64,000 nt of DNA from Marivita sp003149565 (lineage in GTDB: Bacteria; Pseudomonadota; Alphaproteobacteria; Rhodobacterales; Rhodobacteraceae), in the NCBI RefSeq assembly GCF_965216415.1, contig NZ_CBDCFU010000002.1. The stretch is one strand, 5' to 3'. Below, in pieces: positions 34,693-43,379 of the stretch (position 1 is its first letter; every line of letters starts with the position of its first letter). Below the pieces are notes generated by a model. That model did not search any database. It had not been told where the DNA came from and saw nothing but the letters and a program-made list of their open reading frames with translations. A program made the translations under genes and the position numbers.

Positions 34693-35714
34693 GGCTGTGT
34701 CTCCTCCGTCGCCTCCTCGCGTTTTCGGGTGATCTTCACGTGCTTGCGCAGGGCACGAAGTACATCGGTAAGGCCTTCCTTGGACACTCCAGACATGAGC
34801 ATCACCTCGTGACCAGCCACACGCTCAATCTCTTCCTTGAGGAAAGCCCGTTCTTCATCGTCGAGAGCGTCGATCTTATTGAGCACAGTCACGCGCGGTT
34901 TGTCCGCAAGTCCCGCGCCATAGGCTTCGATCTCGTCGATGATGGTCTGATAGTCTTCCAGCAATGTGCCCGACGTCCCGTCGATCAGGTGAAGAAGCGC
35001 CGCACAGCGCTCAACATGGCCCAGGAACAAGTCACCCAGTCCCCTACCCTCGTGCGCGCCCTCGATAAGACCGGGAATATCGGCGACGACAAATTCGGCG
35101 TCATCCACACCGACCACCCCAAGGTTGGGATGGAGCGTCGTGAAGGGATAATCCGCCACCTTCGGCCGCGCGTTGGATGTCGCTGCGAGAAAGGTTGATT
35201 TACCTGCATTGGGCAATCCGAGAAGGCCGACATCCGCGATAAGCTTGAGACGCAGCCAAATTGTACGCTCTACACCCTCCTGCCCCGGATTGGCGCGGCG
35301 CGGAGCCTGGTTGGTCGAGGTCTTGAAGTGCAGGTTCCCCCAGCCGCCGTTGCCCCCTTTGGCCAACAGAACGCGCTGACCAAGCTCCGTCATGTCGGCG
35401 ATGACGGTTTCCTCGTCTTCGTCGAGAATTTCGGTCCCGACAGGAACCCGCAAAACGATGTCATTACCATCGGCACCCGTGCGTTGACGACCGGCACCCG
35501 GGCGACCGTTGTCAGCAAAGAAATGCTGTTGGTAGCGAAAGTCGATCAGCGTGTTCAGCCCGTCGACGGCTTCGGCCCAGACGTCACCGCCGCGACCGCC
35601 ATCACCGCCATCGGGACCGCCGAATTCAATGTATTTCTCGCGTCGAAAGCTGATGCAGCCGTTTCCGCCCGCTCCCGAGCGAATATAGACTTTGCAGAGG
35701 TCGAGGAACTTCAT
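34680..35714 (-). CDS. obgE: GTPase Obg
   Basis: 344 residues. The glycine-rich Obg domain fills residues 1-158 (GAGGNGCISFRREKY, GGDGGRGGDV), followed by the G domain with G1 GLPNAGKST, DIPGLIEGAHEGRGLG and NKID. It functions in ribosome maturation and stress control. It lies between the rplU-rpmA-acetyltransferase group and proB, the common alphaproteobacterial order. Confidence 0.96.
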   Translation of the reverse strand: MKFLDLCKVYIRSGAGGNGCISFRREKYIEFGGPDGGDGGRGGDVWAEAVDGLNTLIDFRYQQHFFADNGRPGAGRQRTGADGNDIVLRVPVGTEILDEDEETVIADMTELGQRVLLAKGGNGGWGNLHFKTSTNQAPRRANPGQEGVERTIWLRLKLIADVGLLGLPNAGKSTFLAATSNARPKVADYPFTTLHPNLGVVGVDDAEFVVADIPGLIEGAHEGRGLGDLFLGHVERCAALLHLIDGTSGTLLEDYQTIIDEIEAYGAGLADKPRVTVLNKIDALDDEERAFLKEEIERVAGHEVMLMSGVSKEGLTDVLRALRKHVKITRKREEATEETQPWQP

Positions 35715-35767
35715 GTGTTAGCCTTTGATCGAGCCTGTGCGCGGTCTACCCGGTTTGCGACCGCGCG

Positions 35768-36313
35768 TCAGCCCATACGTTTGAGATAGGTCCAGGTTTT
35801 GACCGTTGTGTTTCGGGCAACAGAGAAAGATTCCGCATCGCCAATGTATTCAAAGCCGCAATGGGTCAAAACGCGCGCCGAGGCCGGGTTGTCCTGAAAG
35901 ACGCTTGCGAACATCGTGATGTTCTCGAGTGGATTGGCCGAAACCAACGCTTCGACAGCTTCGGAGGCAAGCCCTGTGTTCCAGAACGGCGGAGCCACCC
36001 AATAGGCCACTTCCGATTGATTGCGGTCCATACGCTGCAACGAGATCAACCCCATTACTTCGGACCCACCCGCTGCAGTGCCGTCGATGGCCCAGACCTC
36101 TTCGTCACGGTCTGCAGACAGCGCCCGATCAACAAACGCCTCGGCCGCGCCCGGCGGCAATGGGTGCGGAATTGAAGTGGTCATTGTCGCGACACGCTTG
36201 TCGCTTGAATAATGTTCGATCAATCCGACATCGGACGGCTGCAGTGGCCGCAGACAGAACCGGTCTGCCTGAACAATGCGCTGTTCGAATTCGGTGATGG
36301 TCTCCACGTTCAT
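35768..36313 (-). CDS. GNAT-family acetyltransferase (RimJ/RimL type)
   Basis: The ATG at 36313 has GGAGAGAGCAG just upstream and gives 181 residues. FCLRPLQPSDVGLIEHYSSD starts the domain; WVAPPFWNTGLASEAVEAL carries the acetyl-CoA region, and NPASARVLTHCGFEYIG is the typical C-terminal motif. It probably acetylates a protein N-terminus or small molecule; the substrate is unknown. It sits between rpmA and obgE, which is common in this group. Confidence 0.88.
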   Translation of the reverse strand: MNVETITEFEQRIVQADRFCLRPLQPSDVGLIEHYSSDKRVATMTTSIPHPLPPGAAEAFVDRALSADRDEEVWAIDGTAAGGSEVMGLISLQRMDRNQSEVAYWVAPPFWNTGLASEAVEALVSANPLENITMFASVFQDNPASARVLTHCGFEYIGDAESFSVARNTTVKTWTYLKRMG

Positions 36314-36422
36314 CTGCTCTCTCCTCAACGCAGACATTGGGCAGGCCCCCCGTCCCGAAACGGAATGGGGGACCGGCGATTTCGCCGATCCCCCTAGATT
36401 TTCCAAAAACCTTAAGGTCGAC

Positions 36423-36692
36423 TTACTCAGCGGCCTCCGCCGCTGGCAGAACCGAAATAAAGGTGCGGCCCTTGAGGCCTTTGTGGAACGTCACGTCACC
36501 GTCGACGGTTGCAAAGATTGTGTGATCCTTGCCCATACCAACGCCTTCACCCGGCCAGAATTTAGTGCCGCGCTGACGCACAATGATGTTTCCGGGGATC
36601 GCGGACTGGCCACCGTAGAGTTTGACGCCAAGGCGGCGTCCGGCAGAGTCGCGACCGTTGCGGGATGAACCGCCTGCTTTTTTATGTGCCAT
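36423..36692 (-). CDS. rpmA: 50S ribosomal protein L27
   Basis: 89 residues with MAHKKAGGSSRNGRDSAGRR at the start and VRQRGTKFWPGEGVGMGKDH in the middle, diagnostic for L27. It lies near the peptidyl transferase centre. Located 13 bases after rplU in the usual rplU-rpmA pair. Confidence 0.98.
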   Translation of the reverse strand: MAHKKAGGSSRNGRDSAGRRLGVKLYGGQSAIPGNIIVRQRGTKFWPGEGVGMGKDHTIFATVDGDVTFHKGLKGRTFISVLPAAEAAE

Positions 36693-36705
36693 TGGTCAGA
36701 TCTCC

Positions 36706-37353
36706 TTACTTCGATGCCAGTTCTTTGGCTTGTTCGATCCAGCCTTCACGCTCGATCCGGCCTTTGAAGGACAGCTTTTCGCCGAACTCTTCAACATCCG
36801 CATCAGTCCATGCTGCGATCTGGGCGAAGCTGGTGATGCCAGCTTCGTGCAGTTTCTTCTCAAGCGCCGGGCCAACGCCGGACAACTGCTTGAGATCATC
36901 TGCGCCATCAGCAGCCTTCGGCGCGTCAGCTTTCTTTTCTGCCTTGGGTGCAGCGGCTTTCTTCGGTGCGGCAGCGGCAACAGCCACGCCGGCCACGGAG
37001 CCTGCACCAACAGCAGCTTTCACACCAGACTTGTCGGCGCCAGACGCCAAGATATCCGTCACACGCACAAGCGTGAGTTTCTGACGGTGACCCTTGGTGC
37101 GCTTGGAGCTATGCTTCCGGCGACGCTTGACGAAGTTGATGACCTTTTCGCCTTTGATCTGATCGATCACTTCGGCCTGAACGGCTGCACCCGCCACGAG
37201 GGGCGCGCCTACAGTCACGCTGTCACCGCCAAGCATTAGAATTTCGTTGAACTGAACTTTTTCGCCTGCATCGGCAGCCAGCTTTTCGACGCGCAGTGTA
37301 TCGCCCGATTGGACCTTGTACTGCTTGCCGCCGGTTTTCATCACCGCGAACAT
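36706..37353 (-). CDS. rplU: 50S ribosomal protein L21 with C-terminal helix-hairpin-helix extension
   Basis: 215 residues, about twice the usual L21. Residues 1-103 are a normal L21 (MFAVMKTGGKQYKVQSGD, NFVKRRRKHSSKRTKGHRQ). An Ala/Lys-rich linker of about 45 residues follows, then a domain with DDLKQLSGVGPALEKKLHEA and ITSFAQIAAWT, matching the helix-hairpin-helix domain often found in alphaproteobacterial NADH dehydrogenase and other proteins. Such extensions occur in Rhodobacteraceae; their role is unknown. The ATG at 37353 follows AAGGAAAGAACACA. Confidence 0.95.
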   Translation of the reverse strand: MFAVMKTGGKQYKVQSGDTLRVEKLAADAGEKVQFNEILMLGGDSVTVGAPLVAGAAVQAEVIDQIKGEKVINFVKRRRKHSSKRTKGHRQKLTLVRVTDILASGADKSGVKAAVGAGSVAGVAVAAAAPKKAAAPKAEKKADAPKAADGADDLKQLSGVGPALEKKLHEAGITSFAQIAAWTDADVEEFGEKLSFKGRIEREGWIEQAKELASK

Positions 37354-37456
37354 TGTGTTCTTTCCTTAATCACCCGCGTCCTGTGGCCCCGCCTTGCGGT
37401 GTTTGTGGGCTCTTGCCCGCCTCGAACAGCGTGCCCCGTCAGGGACATCGTTATCA

Positions 37457-37489
37457 CCAAAAACAAAAGGCGGGACCGAAGCCCCGACT
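37457..37489 (-). terminator. Terminator upstream of rplU
   Basis: On the minus strand a stem CGGGGC-TTCG-GTCCCG (37486-37471) is followed by CCTTTTGTTTTT. It lies about 58 bases after the DUF2059 gene stop and before the rplU leader, so it ends the DUF2059 transcript. Confidence 0.75.
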
Positions 37490-37543
37490 TTCATGAGTGC
37501 GGCTTATGGAATCCCGCGCCGCGTTTGTCAACGCGTTTCGCGC

Positions 37544-38365
37544 CTAGAGTTCCTGCACTTGCATTTCCCGCGCAACGGCCATGCCAAGCGCGTATGAGAT
37601 GTCGTCGTACATCTTGTTAAACCCTGCAAACAAGGCGCGGTTCAAAGCGCGCCCCGGCTCCGTACGGGACAGTTCGGTATAATCCTCAACCACCCCATCT
37701 TCGAGGGGACGGTAAGCCATCAGCAAGAAGGAAAAGACCCATTCACGTGTGTCTTGACGCGTCTCTTCCTCCGAGGACCAAACCTCGGTCAGGATATCAG
37801 ACTCGCTCATCCGTAAAGCGCCGCCATCCACAAGCCCAAGGTAGAACATGTAATTCGCGTTCAACGCACCGACGAGATTTGCTTCGACCAGATCGTTGGT
37901 TTCAACAAATTCTTCGATAACTGCCAATGGCTGCGAGTTCGTCCCTTCAAGATCCCGAAATGCCGCCCGCGCGGCGTCTTCGATCTCCTCGTCACGCATC
38001 GCGTTACGGGCGCTCAACTCCAAACTGACGATCTGCTGCCCGGTTTCCGAGGAAAAGAACGCCAGAAGCGGCTCAGTATCAGCATCTCCAAACTCTGTCG
38101 CAAAGACATCTTGCACAGTGGCGAGCATGCGGTCCTCGTCATAGATGCGTTTGACCGTCTCGTCCCATCCCGCCGTGCCGCCACCTGGAACCATATCCTC
38201 GGCCAGCATTTCGCCGTAGGAGATCCCCTCTTTGCGCATGATGTCGACAATCTGCGGCACACCAAGCGCATCCAAAAGGTCGTTGGTCGGATTGGCCCAT
38301 CCAGGAAACGTCCAAGCCATCAAGGCCGCCGCGGTTGCTGCCGCCCTTGCCATACTGCCGATCAT
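37544..38365 (-). CDS. Exported DUF2059-type protein
   Basis: 273 residues with a signal peptide (residues 1-24, ending PGWAN). The body is helical and acidic, with DLLDALGVPQIVDIMRKEGI near the start and LLAFFSSETGQQIVSLELSARN in the middle, the pattern of DUF2059. Its function is not known. It is transcribed toward rplU but separated from it by a terminator. Confidence 0.75.
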   Translation of the reverse strand: MIGSMARAAATAAALMAWTFPGWANPTNDLLDALGVPQIVDIMRKEGISYGEMLAEDMVPGGGTAGWDETVKRIYDEDRMLATVQDVFATEFGDADTEPLLAFFSSETGQQIVSLELSARNAMRDEEIEDAARAAFRDLEGTNSQPLAVIEEFVETNDLVEANLVGALNANYMFYLGLVDGGALRMSESDILTEVWSSEEETRQDTREWVFSFLLMAYRPLEDGVVEDYTELSRTEPGRALNRALFAGFNKMYDDISYALGMAVAREMQVQEL

Positions 38366-38512
38366 TCGGTCCTCCGTGCCTTGTTAGATCATACCTATGA
38401 CGGGGTCCGGACAATTCCAACCCACAGCACCACATGCAGTCCGATGCTTTTCGCGCGAAATAGAGGTTGCACCCGTCTGACGCAAAAGCTAAACGCCCGT
38501 CCAGACCCCCGC

Positions 38513-38602
38513 GGAGAGGTGCCGGAGTGGTCGAACGGGGCGGTCTCGAAAACCGTTGTGGGTGCAAGCCCACCCAGGGTTCGAATCCCTGTCTCTCCGC
38601 CA
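38513..38602 (+). tRNA. tRNA-Ser (anticodon CGA)
   Basis: A 90-base class II tRNA with CCA encoded. Acceptor GGAGAGG pairs with TCTCTCC, discriminator G. The D arm GAGTGGTCGAACGGG, anticodon loop CTCGAAA (anticodon CGA), long variable arm and T arm GGTTCGAATCC are visible. It decodes UCG. Its 3' end is the integration point of the second island; shorter copies of that end occur at 43025 and 53258. Confidence 0.95.
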
Positions 38603-39018
38603 CTTGCCCCCGCGAAAGCGTTCTCCCAATCCGGCTACGCCCGGATTTTTCCGTTGTTTTCGAGGGTTATGCGGGTTGGGCTGAGCACTGGCCTCGTCGC
38701 CAGGAGGCCCGGATGCGGTCTCTGAGGGCTGACATTCTCCGGACCTCATGACTGCGCAGCTTCAGTTCAGACCGCTATGTCTCTGTTTTTGTGAATTTTT
38801 TTGGCTCCACACGAGAGTCTCTTTGTAATTGCCATATGCACCCGAACGGTACTGGCGTCTAACCACACATCCTGCGGGTGTACCCCTTCCTCGGTTGCGG
38901 AGGGATAGTAGCCAACGGTCAGTCCGAGTCAGTATGTCTTGTAAAAAGCCTCGGCCTCGAACTTCACAAACTCCTCGGTCTTGTCGGTGCTTCGACTCAC
39001 CACCTGCCAAGGCTCTAG
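38603..39018. other. Gene-poor junction after tRNA-Ser
   Basis: No convincing gene. Minus-strand frames are short and unrecognised (for example VSRSTDKTEEFVKFEAEAFY ending at about 38928, possibly a C-terminal fragment). The stretch ends at the left repeat of the IS5-type element. Confidence 0.35.
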
Positions 39019-40385
39019 CAGGCCGCTGAAATAGTCCTGCCTCGACAGCGGTTTGAGAACATGATTCACCCTCCGCACGATAACGGCGGGGGTGAAGATG
39101 CGCGGGACGGACGAGACGAGCGGGTCGTTGTTCAGCTATGTCGATCTGCAAGAGCGGATCCCGCCGCGTCACCCACTGCGCAAGATCCGGCAGGTGGTGA
39201 ATGACGCGCTGGCAAGCTTGGACGCGGATTTCGAGACGCTCTACACTGATTTCGGCCGCCCCTCGATCCCGCCGGAACGGTTGATCCGGGCCAGCCTACT
39301 CCAGGTCCTGTTCTCGGTCCGCTCCGAGCGGCAGTTGAAGGAACAGATGCAATATAACCTGCTGTTCCGATGGTTCGTAGGGCTCGGCATCGACGACGCC
39401 GTTTGGGTTCCGACCGTATTCACCAAGAACCGCGACCGGCTTCTGACGACCGACATGTCGCGAAAGGTGATGGCCGCGATCCTGGCGCATCGCGAGGTCG
39501 CGCCGCTGCTGTCGGACGAGCATTTCTCGGTCGATGGAACGCTCATCAAGGCTTGGGCATCGATGAAGAGTTTCCAGCCGAAGGCTGAGGCGACCCCGCC
39601 TGACGATGAAGGGCCAGGCCATCCACCCGCCCCGAATACCACCCTTGAGCCCACGCCTTCAGAGACCCCAGCCGAGACCGACCCGATGCCCCGCAACACA
39701 CGCCACCACCGCAATGCCGAGGTCGACTTCAAGGGCGAGAAGCGCTCCAACGCGACGCATGCCTCGACCACCGATCCGGATGCGCGCCTTTACAAGAAAT
39801 CCCCCGGCACGGGTGCGGTGCTTTGCTTCATGGGCCATGCGCTGATGGAAAACCGGCACGGGTTTGTCGTGCAGGGTGATCTGACCCAAGCCGACGGTCA
39901 TGCCGAGCGCAAGGCGGCGCTGGACATGATCCATCGCCATTCCCCCGGATCGACGCGGCGGCTGACGCTGGGCGCTGACAAGGGGTATGACGCGGCCGGG
40001 TTCGTGTCCGACCTGCGCCAAGCCTACGTCACGCCACATGTCGCCCAGAAATCGAGATATTCAGCGATCGACGGACGCACGACCCGACACGAGGGATATG
40101 CGTTGTCCCAGAAGCACCGAAAGAAGATCGAAGAGCCGTTCGGCTGGGCCAAAACCGTCGGCGGCATGGCACAGACGATGTATCGGGGCGTTGAACGCGT
40201 GCGATCCCGTTTCATCCTGACCATGGTCGTCAATAACCTTGCCCGGCTACCACGGTTGCTGGGCGCATGAAGGGAAAAATGGACCCAGGAGCGCGCCGCG
40301 GATGTGCCGACAGATTTGACCCATCGGCAGAACCGGACGCGATGACGGAAAAGCGTTCCCGCTCAGCGACTATTTCAGCGGCCTG
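39019..40385 (+). mobile_element. IS5-family-type insertion sequence
   Basis: About 1.37 kb bounded by inverted repeats CAGGCCGCTGAAATAGTC (39019-39036) and GACTATTTCAGCGGCCTG (40368-40385), perfect over 18 bases. TAG occurs on both sides (CTAG left, TTAG right), suggesting a short target duplication that I could not fix exactly. It contains one transposase gene. Confidence 0.85.
39098..40270 (+). CDS. IS5-family transposase
   Basis: 390 residues from the ATG at 39098 (a GTG at 39092 is also possible). N-terminal DUF772-type domain: RIPPRHPLRKIRQVVNDAL and RPSIPPERLIRASLLQVL. DDE core: FSVDGTLIKAWASMKSF (first Asp), LGADKGYDAAGF (second Asp) and a C-terminal KKIEEPFGWAKTVGGM (Glu). A Pro-rich insertion lies between. 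No frameshift or stop is seen, so the gene may be active. Confidence 0.92.
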   Translation: MRGTDETSGSLFSYVDLQERIPPRHPLRKIRQVVNDALASLDADFETLYTDFGRPSIPPERLIRASLLQVLFSVRSERQLKEQMQYNLLFRWFVGLGIDDAVWVPTVFTKNRDRLLTTDMSRKVMAAILAHREVAPLLSDEHFSVDGTLIKAWASMKSFQPKAEATPPDDEGPGHPPAPNTTLEPTPSETPAETDPMPRNTRHHRNAEVDFKGEKRSNATHASTTDPDARLYKKSPGTGAVLCFMGHALMENRHGFVVQGDLTQADGHAERKAALDMIHRHSPGSTRRLTLGADKGYDAAGFVSDLRQAYVTPHVAQKSRYSAIDGRTTRHEGYALSQKHRKKIEEPFGWAKTVGGMAQTMYRGVERVRSRFILTMVVNNLARLPRLLGA

Positions 40386-40496
40386 TTAGGGCTTGGGCAG
40401 CACTACTTTGTGTGGTACTAATTGTGGTATTTTTATGATAGAAGATAATTTACTCACACAATATCAATAAATTAAGCCATTTATATTGGGGACTGC
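40386..40496. other. Short AT-rich gap between two IS elements
   Basis: About 110 bases, clearly richer in A and T than its surroundings. It ends with the left copy of the IS4-type target duplication GGGGACTGC (40488-40496). Before IS insertion this DNA led directly into the tRNA-Ser-end copy at 43025. Confidence 0.5.
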
Positions 40497-40596
40497 CACA
40501 CTACACGACACTGGGTGCTTTCGGCGATTTTAGGGCTGGTGCCGACCGGCGAGATGGATTCTGAACACGGACTCTTTCCCTGCAAGGAGTTCATCC

Positions 40597-41238
40597 ATGA
40601 CGCGCTTCGCTCTCGCCGATCTGCACAAGTTACTAACCCCGCATGTTCCACTGGGCAAGTCACGCCTGGAGACCCTGTGCCTGCTCGTGCTAGGCATAAT
40701 CAGCGCGCGTACCGTCAACTTGACCCACATTGCTGCCGAGCGCCCAGCTCGCGCAAAAGTTGCGTCAACCTACCGCCGCCTGCAGCGGTTCTTCCAACAG
40801 GTGATCCTGCCCGACGATTGGAGCGTGGGCATCGTGATGGCGCTGATCGGCAATCCAAGTCGATGGTACCTGTGCCTCGATCGAACGAATTGGAAGATCG
40901 GCAAGTCGGACGTCAACGTGCTCGTGCTGGCTGTGGTAACCGAGCGCTACCGCGTCCCCCTCATGTGGTCCTTTCTGAACCACTCGGGCAACAGTACGAC
41001 ACGGCAGCGCATCGCGCTGATGGAGCGTTACCTGGCGCGCTTCAAGCCATCCACAGTGCGGATGCTCTTGGCGGACCGTGAATTCATTGGGCAAGCATGG
41101 TTCAAGTTTCTCAAGGACAAGAAGATCCCTTTTGCGATCCGCGTGAAGGAAGACCAGCTCATTATCGTTGAAGGGCGCGAGTACGTGCTGCGTTCTTACC
41201 TGTCGCGCTGCAAAGGGGAGCGTGGCTTTACCGCGACC
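40597..41238 (+). pseudogene. IS4-type transposase, N-terminal part
   Basis: Starts at the ATG at 40597 with GCAAGGAGTTCATCC upstream. The DDE core begins with WYLCLDRTNWKIG (first Asp) and RMLLADREFIG (second Asp). After RGFTAT the coding frame meets the left end of the IS3 element at 41239. Removing the IS3 and one ACC restores the frame into LPAKAGQPALEL at 42562, showing this and 42562-43011 were one gene. Confidence 0.88.
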
Positions 41239-41279
41239 TGAAGTGCCCCGGGTTTACCGGAGGGTTTTTTATTCAAAAC

Positions 41280-42182
41280 CTATGCGACGTTATCAAGGGC
41301 GTTCATGCTTGCATAGAATGCGTCCTCCATTTCCTGTGGCGGCCGATGGCCGATTGCGCCATGTAGCCGCTCGGTGTTGTACCAACTGACCCATTGCAGG
41401 GTCTCCCACTCGACATGACCGACGGATTTCCAAGACCCGAAGAACGCGATGACTTCGGTCTTGAACAGGCCAATGATGCTCTCGGCTAGGGCATTGTCAT
41501 AGCTGTCGCCGACGCTGCCGACCGATGTATCGATGCCGGCATCAGCAAGGCGCTCGGTGTAGCGGATCGACAGGTACTGGCTGCCGCGGTCCGAATGGTG
41601 GATCAGTCCGCTCCCCTCTGCCGGACAGCGCTGACAGATAGCCTGGTTCAAGGCATCGAGAACAAAGCTCGTGGTCATCGACGTCGAGACACGCCACCCG
41701 ACGATCTTGCGAGCGAAGACGTCGATAACAAAAGCGACGTAGACCATCCCCATCCAAGTTGACACGTAGGTAAAATCTGAGACCCAGAGCTGATTGGGGG
41801 CTGTGGCCGTGAACTCTCGGTTGACCTTGTCATCCGGGCAGGCCTGCGCTGGATCTGCGATTGTCGTGCGCTTCTTACCACGCGTAACCCCCTGCAATCC
41901 ATGTTCTCGCATCAGCCTTTCGACCGTGCAGCGCGCAATATCCTTCTTTTCTCGCCGGAGCTGATGCCAGACCTTGCGGGTCCCGTATCGGCCTTTGCTC
42001 TTGTCATAGACACGCTTGATGTCCTCCAGATCCTTCGCGTCCTGTTTCGCGCGGTCCGAGGCCCGCTCAGGGTTCCGGGCAATGGCTATGTGAACGTAAT
42101 AGGTAGATGGAGCGATCGGCAGAACGCGGCAGATCGGCTCGACCCCAAACTCCTCTCGGTGATCGTTAATGAACGCGATCAT
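41280..42182 (-). CDS. IS3-family transposase OrfB
   Basis: 300 residues with an HTH_21 region (GVEPICRVLPIAPSTYYVH) and an rve integrase core: WVSDFTYVSTWMGMVYVAF (first Asp), GLIHHSDRGSQY (second Asp) and DNALAESIIGLFKTEVI (Glu), completing the DDE triad. Its ATG overlaps the orfA stop as ATGA. In the family, a fused OrfAB product is usually made by frameshifting; here coupled translation is equally plausible. Confidence 0.94.
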   Translation of the reverse strand: MIAFINDHREEFGVEPICRVLPIAPSTYYVHIAIARNPERASDRAKQDAKDLEDIKRVYDKSKGRYGTRKVWHQLRREKKDIARCTVERLMREHGLQGVTRGKKRTTIADPAQACPDDKVNREFTATAPNQLWVSDFTYVSTWMGMVYVAFVIDVFARKIVGWRVSTSMTTSFVLDALNQAICQRCPAEGSGLIHHSDRGSQYLSIRYTERLADAGIDTSVGSVGDSYDNALAESIIGLFKTEVIAFFGSWKSVGHVEWETLQWVSWYNTERLHGAIGHRPPQEMEDAFYASMNALDNVA

Positions 42183-42520
42183 TTGCGGAACGGGCGGTCG
42201 AGCTCCGCCTGAGCAAAATATGCTGACGCTTTTTTCAGAATCTCGTTGGCCGTGCGAAGTTCCTTGTTCTCACGTTCCAGCGCCTTGAGCCGGGCCTTCT
42301 GCTCGCTGCTCAAACCATCGCGCTCTCCAGCGTCTCGCGAGGCTTGAATGCACCAGCTGCGCAGCGTGTCATGCGAACAGCCGAGCTTATCGGCAATCGC
42401 TTTGTAAGCCGCGTTATCACTCGCGTAATCCGAGCGATGCTCACGATAAAGCCGGACGCCGCGATCGCGAAATTCGGCAGTGTATTTCGGGGTGTGCTTT
42501 TTCTCTTCCATGAGGGTCAT
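42179..42520 (-). CDS. IS3-family transposase OrfA
   Basis: 113 residues with an N-terminal helix-turn-helix (AAYKAIADKLGCSHDTLRSW) and a C-terminal leucine-zipper coiled coil (KARLKALERENKELRTANEI). Such OrfA proteins bind the element ends. Ends in FRK at the ATGA overlap with orfB. Confidence 0.92.
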   Translation of the reverse strand: MTLMEEKKHTPKYTAEFRDRGVRLYREHRSDYASDNAAYKAIADKLGCSHDTLRSWCIQASRDAGERDGLSSEQKARLKALERENKELRTANEILKKASAYFAQAELDRPFRK

Positions 42521-42561
42521 CCTTCGAGAGTTTTACCCTCCGGTAAACCCGGGGCGCTTCA

Positions 42562-43011
42562 ACCTTACCCGCCAAAGCTGGTCAACCAGCCCTGGAACTG
42601 CACTTTGGCGCACGGCGCATCAAAGGGGGAGAGTTGCTGATCGTGGCCTGTTCCGAGCCACTTCGCGGATCGCGCATCCTGCGATATTATCGGTGGCGCT
42701 GGTTCATCGAATGCATGTTCGCAGACAGCAAAACAAAGGGGCTCAATCTTGAGGACACGAGGATTAAACTCTCTAAAAGGTTGAGCCTTCTGATCGGCAT
42801 CTCCGCCATCGTCCTCGCCATGGCCTGTCAAACAGCATCCAAGCTAATGGGCTCAAAATACCCCGCCCGGAAAAAGCACGGCTACTGTTCAAAGTCGTGG
42901 TTCAGGACTGGTTTCGACGAGCTGCGCCGTCGCCTCAGAACAAACGAGGATACGCCGATATTCGGGTCAAAGTTGGCCGTCAAGAAACGATTACGGGCGG
43001 GTGTCGCGTAG
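42562..43011 (+). pseudogene. IS4-type transposase, C-terminal part
   Basis: Continues the gene broken at 41238. It contains the catalytic Glu block YRWRWFIECMFADSKTKG, matching the Y-x-x-R-W-x-I-E pattern of IS4-like transposases. The frame ends at 43011, four bases before the right end of the element. Confidence 0.85.
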
Positions 43012-43024
43012 TGTGGGGGACTGC

Positions 43025-43037
43025 CTCTCCGCCACTT
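43025..43037 (+). repeat. Third copy of the tRNA-Ser 3' end core
   Basis: CTCTCCGCCACTT matches 38593-38605 exactly. It lies directly after the IS4 target duplication. By itself 13 bases is modest evidence, but the position inside a tRNA-Ser island fits an internal att site from a separate element. Confidence 0.45.
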
Positions 43038-43379
43038 TCAACGCTCGCGTTGAAGTTTGCGTCAATAAAATAAAGACTATTCTCTCCTGGCGTCGCAAGC
43101 GTCCTCCTTTTAGCTCCACAATCGGTGCGACACAGATCGGCCAGATCGAGAGCAACGCTCGTGATGCGGATCGTGTGCGCCTCCGATCCATCCAGTAAAG
43201 CGCCTGTGGGATAGTGGCCGATGACCCGCTCCGGTCTGTCTTTGACCAGGGTGTGGCGCGTCGGCGGCAGGATGATCCGGTCCGGCGGCGGGGCTAGGAA
43301 GGCCTCAAGGACGGCACGCGACAGGCGCGCGCCGCGCGATCACTCCATGTCGACCATATCCATGCCTAGGCGGATCGCC
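43038..43379. other. Gene-poor stretch after the IS cluster
   Basis: No gene with recognisable domains. The first bases (TCAACGCTCGCGTTGA, 43038-43053) form a perfect inverted repeat beginning right after the att-like copy. The rest shows only short unsupported frames. Confidence 0.35.

Larger units (their letters stand above)
41239..42561 (-). mobile_element. IS3-family insertion sequence
   Basis: 1323 bp with near-perfect terminal repeats: TGAAGTGCCCCGGGTTTACC at 41239 and its inverse, with one difference, ending GCGCTTCA at 42561; the match spans about 27 bases. The 3-bp target duplication ACC (41236-41238 and 42562-42564) is preserved. It carries overlapping orfA and orfB and is inserted in the IS4-type transposase gene. 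Confidence 0.92.
40497..43015 (+). mobile_element. IS4-type insertion sequence, interrupted by an IS3 element
   Basis: The ends CACACTACACGACAC (40497) and GTGTCGCGTAGTGTG (ending 43015) are inverted repeats with one mismatch. A 9-bp target duplication GGGGACTGC flanks them (40488-40496 and 43016-43024). Without the 1323-bp IS3 insertion and its 3-bp duplication, the element would be about 1193 bp with one transposase gene. Confidence 0.88.

Noticed and set aside
38762..39172. Minus-strand 136-codon frame after tRNA-Ser
   Set aside because: It runs across the IS5-type left end, lacks a ribosome site and shows no domain.
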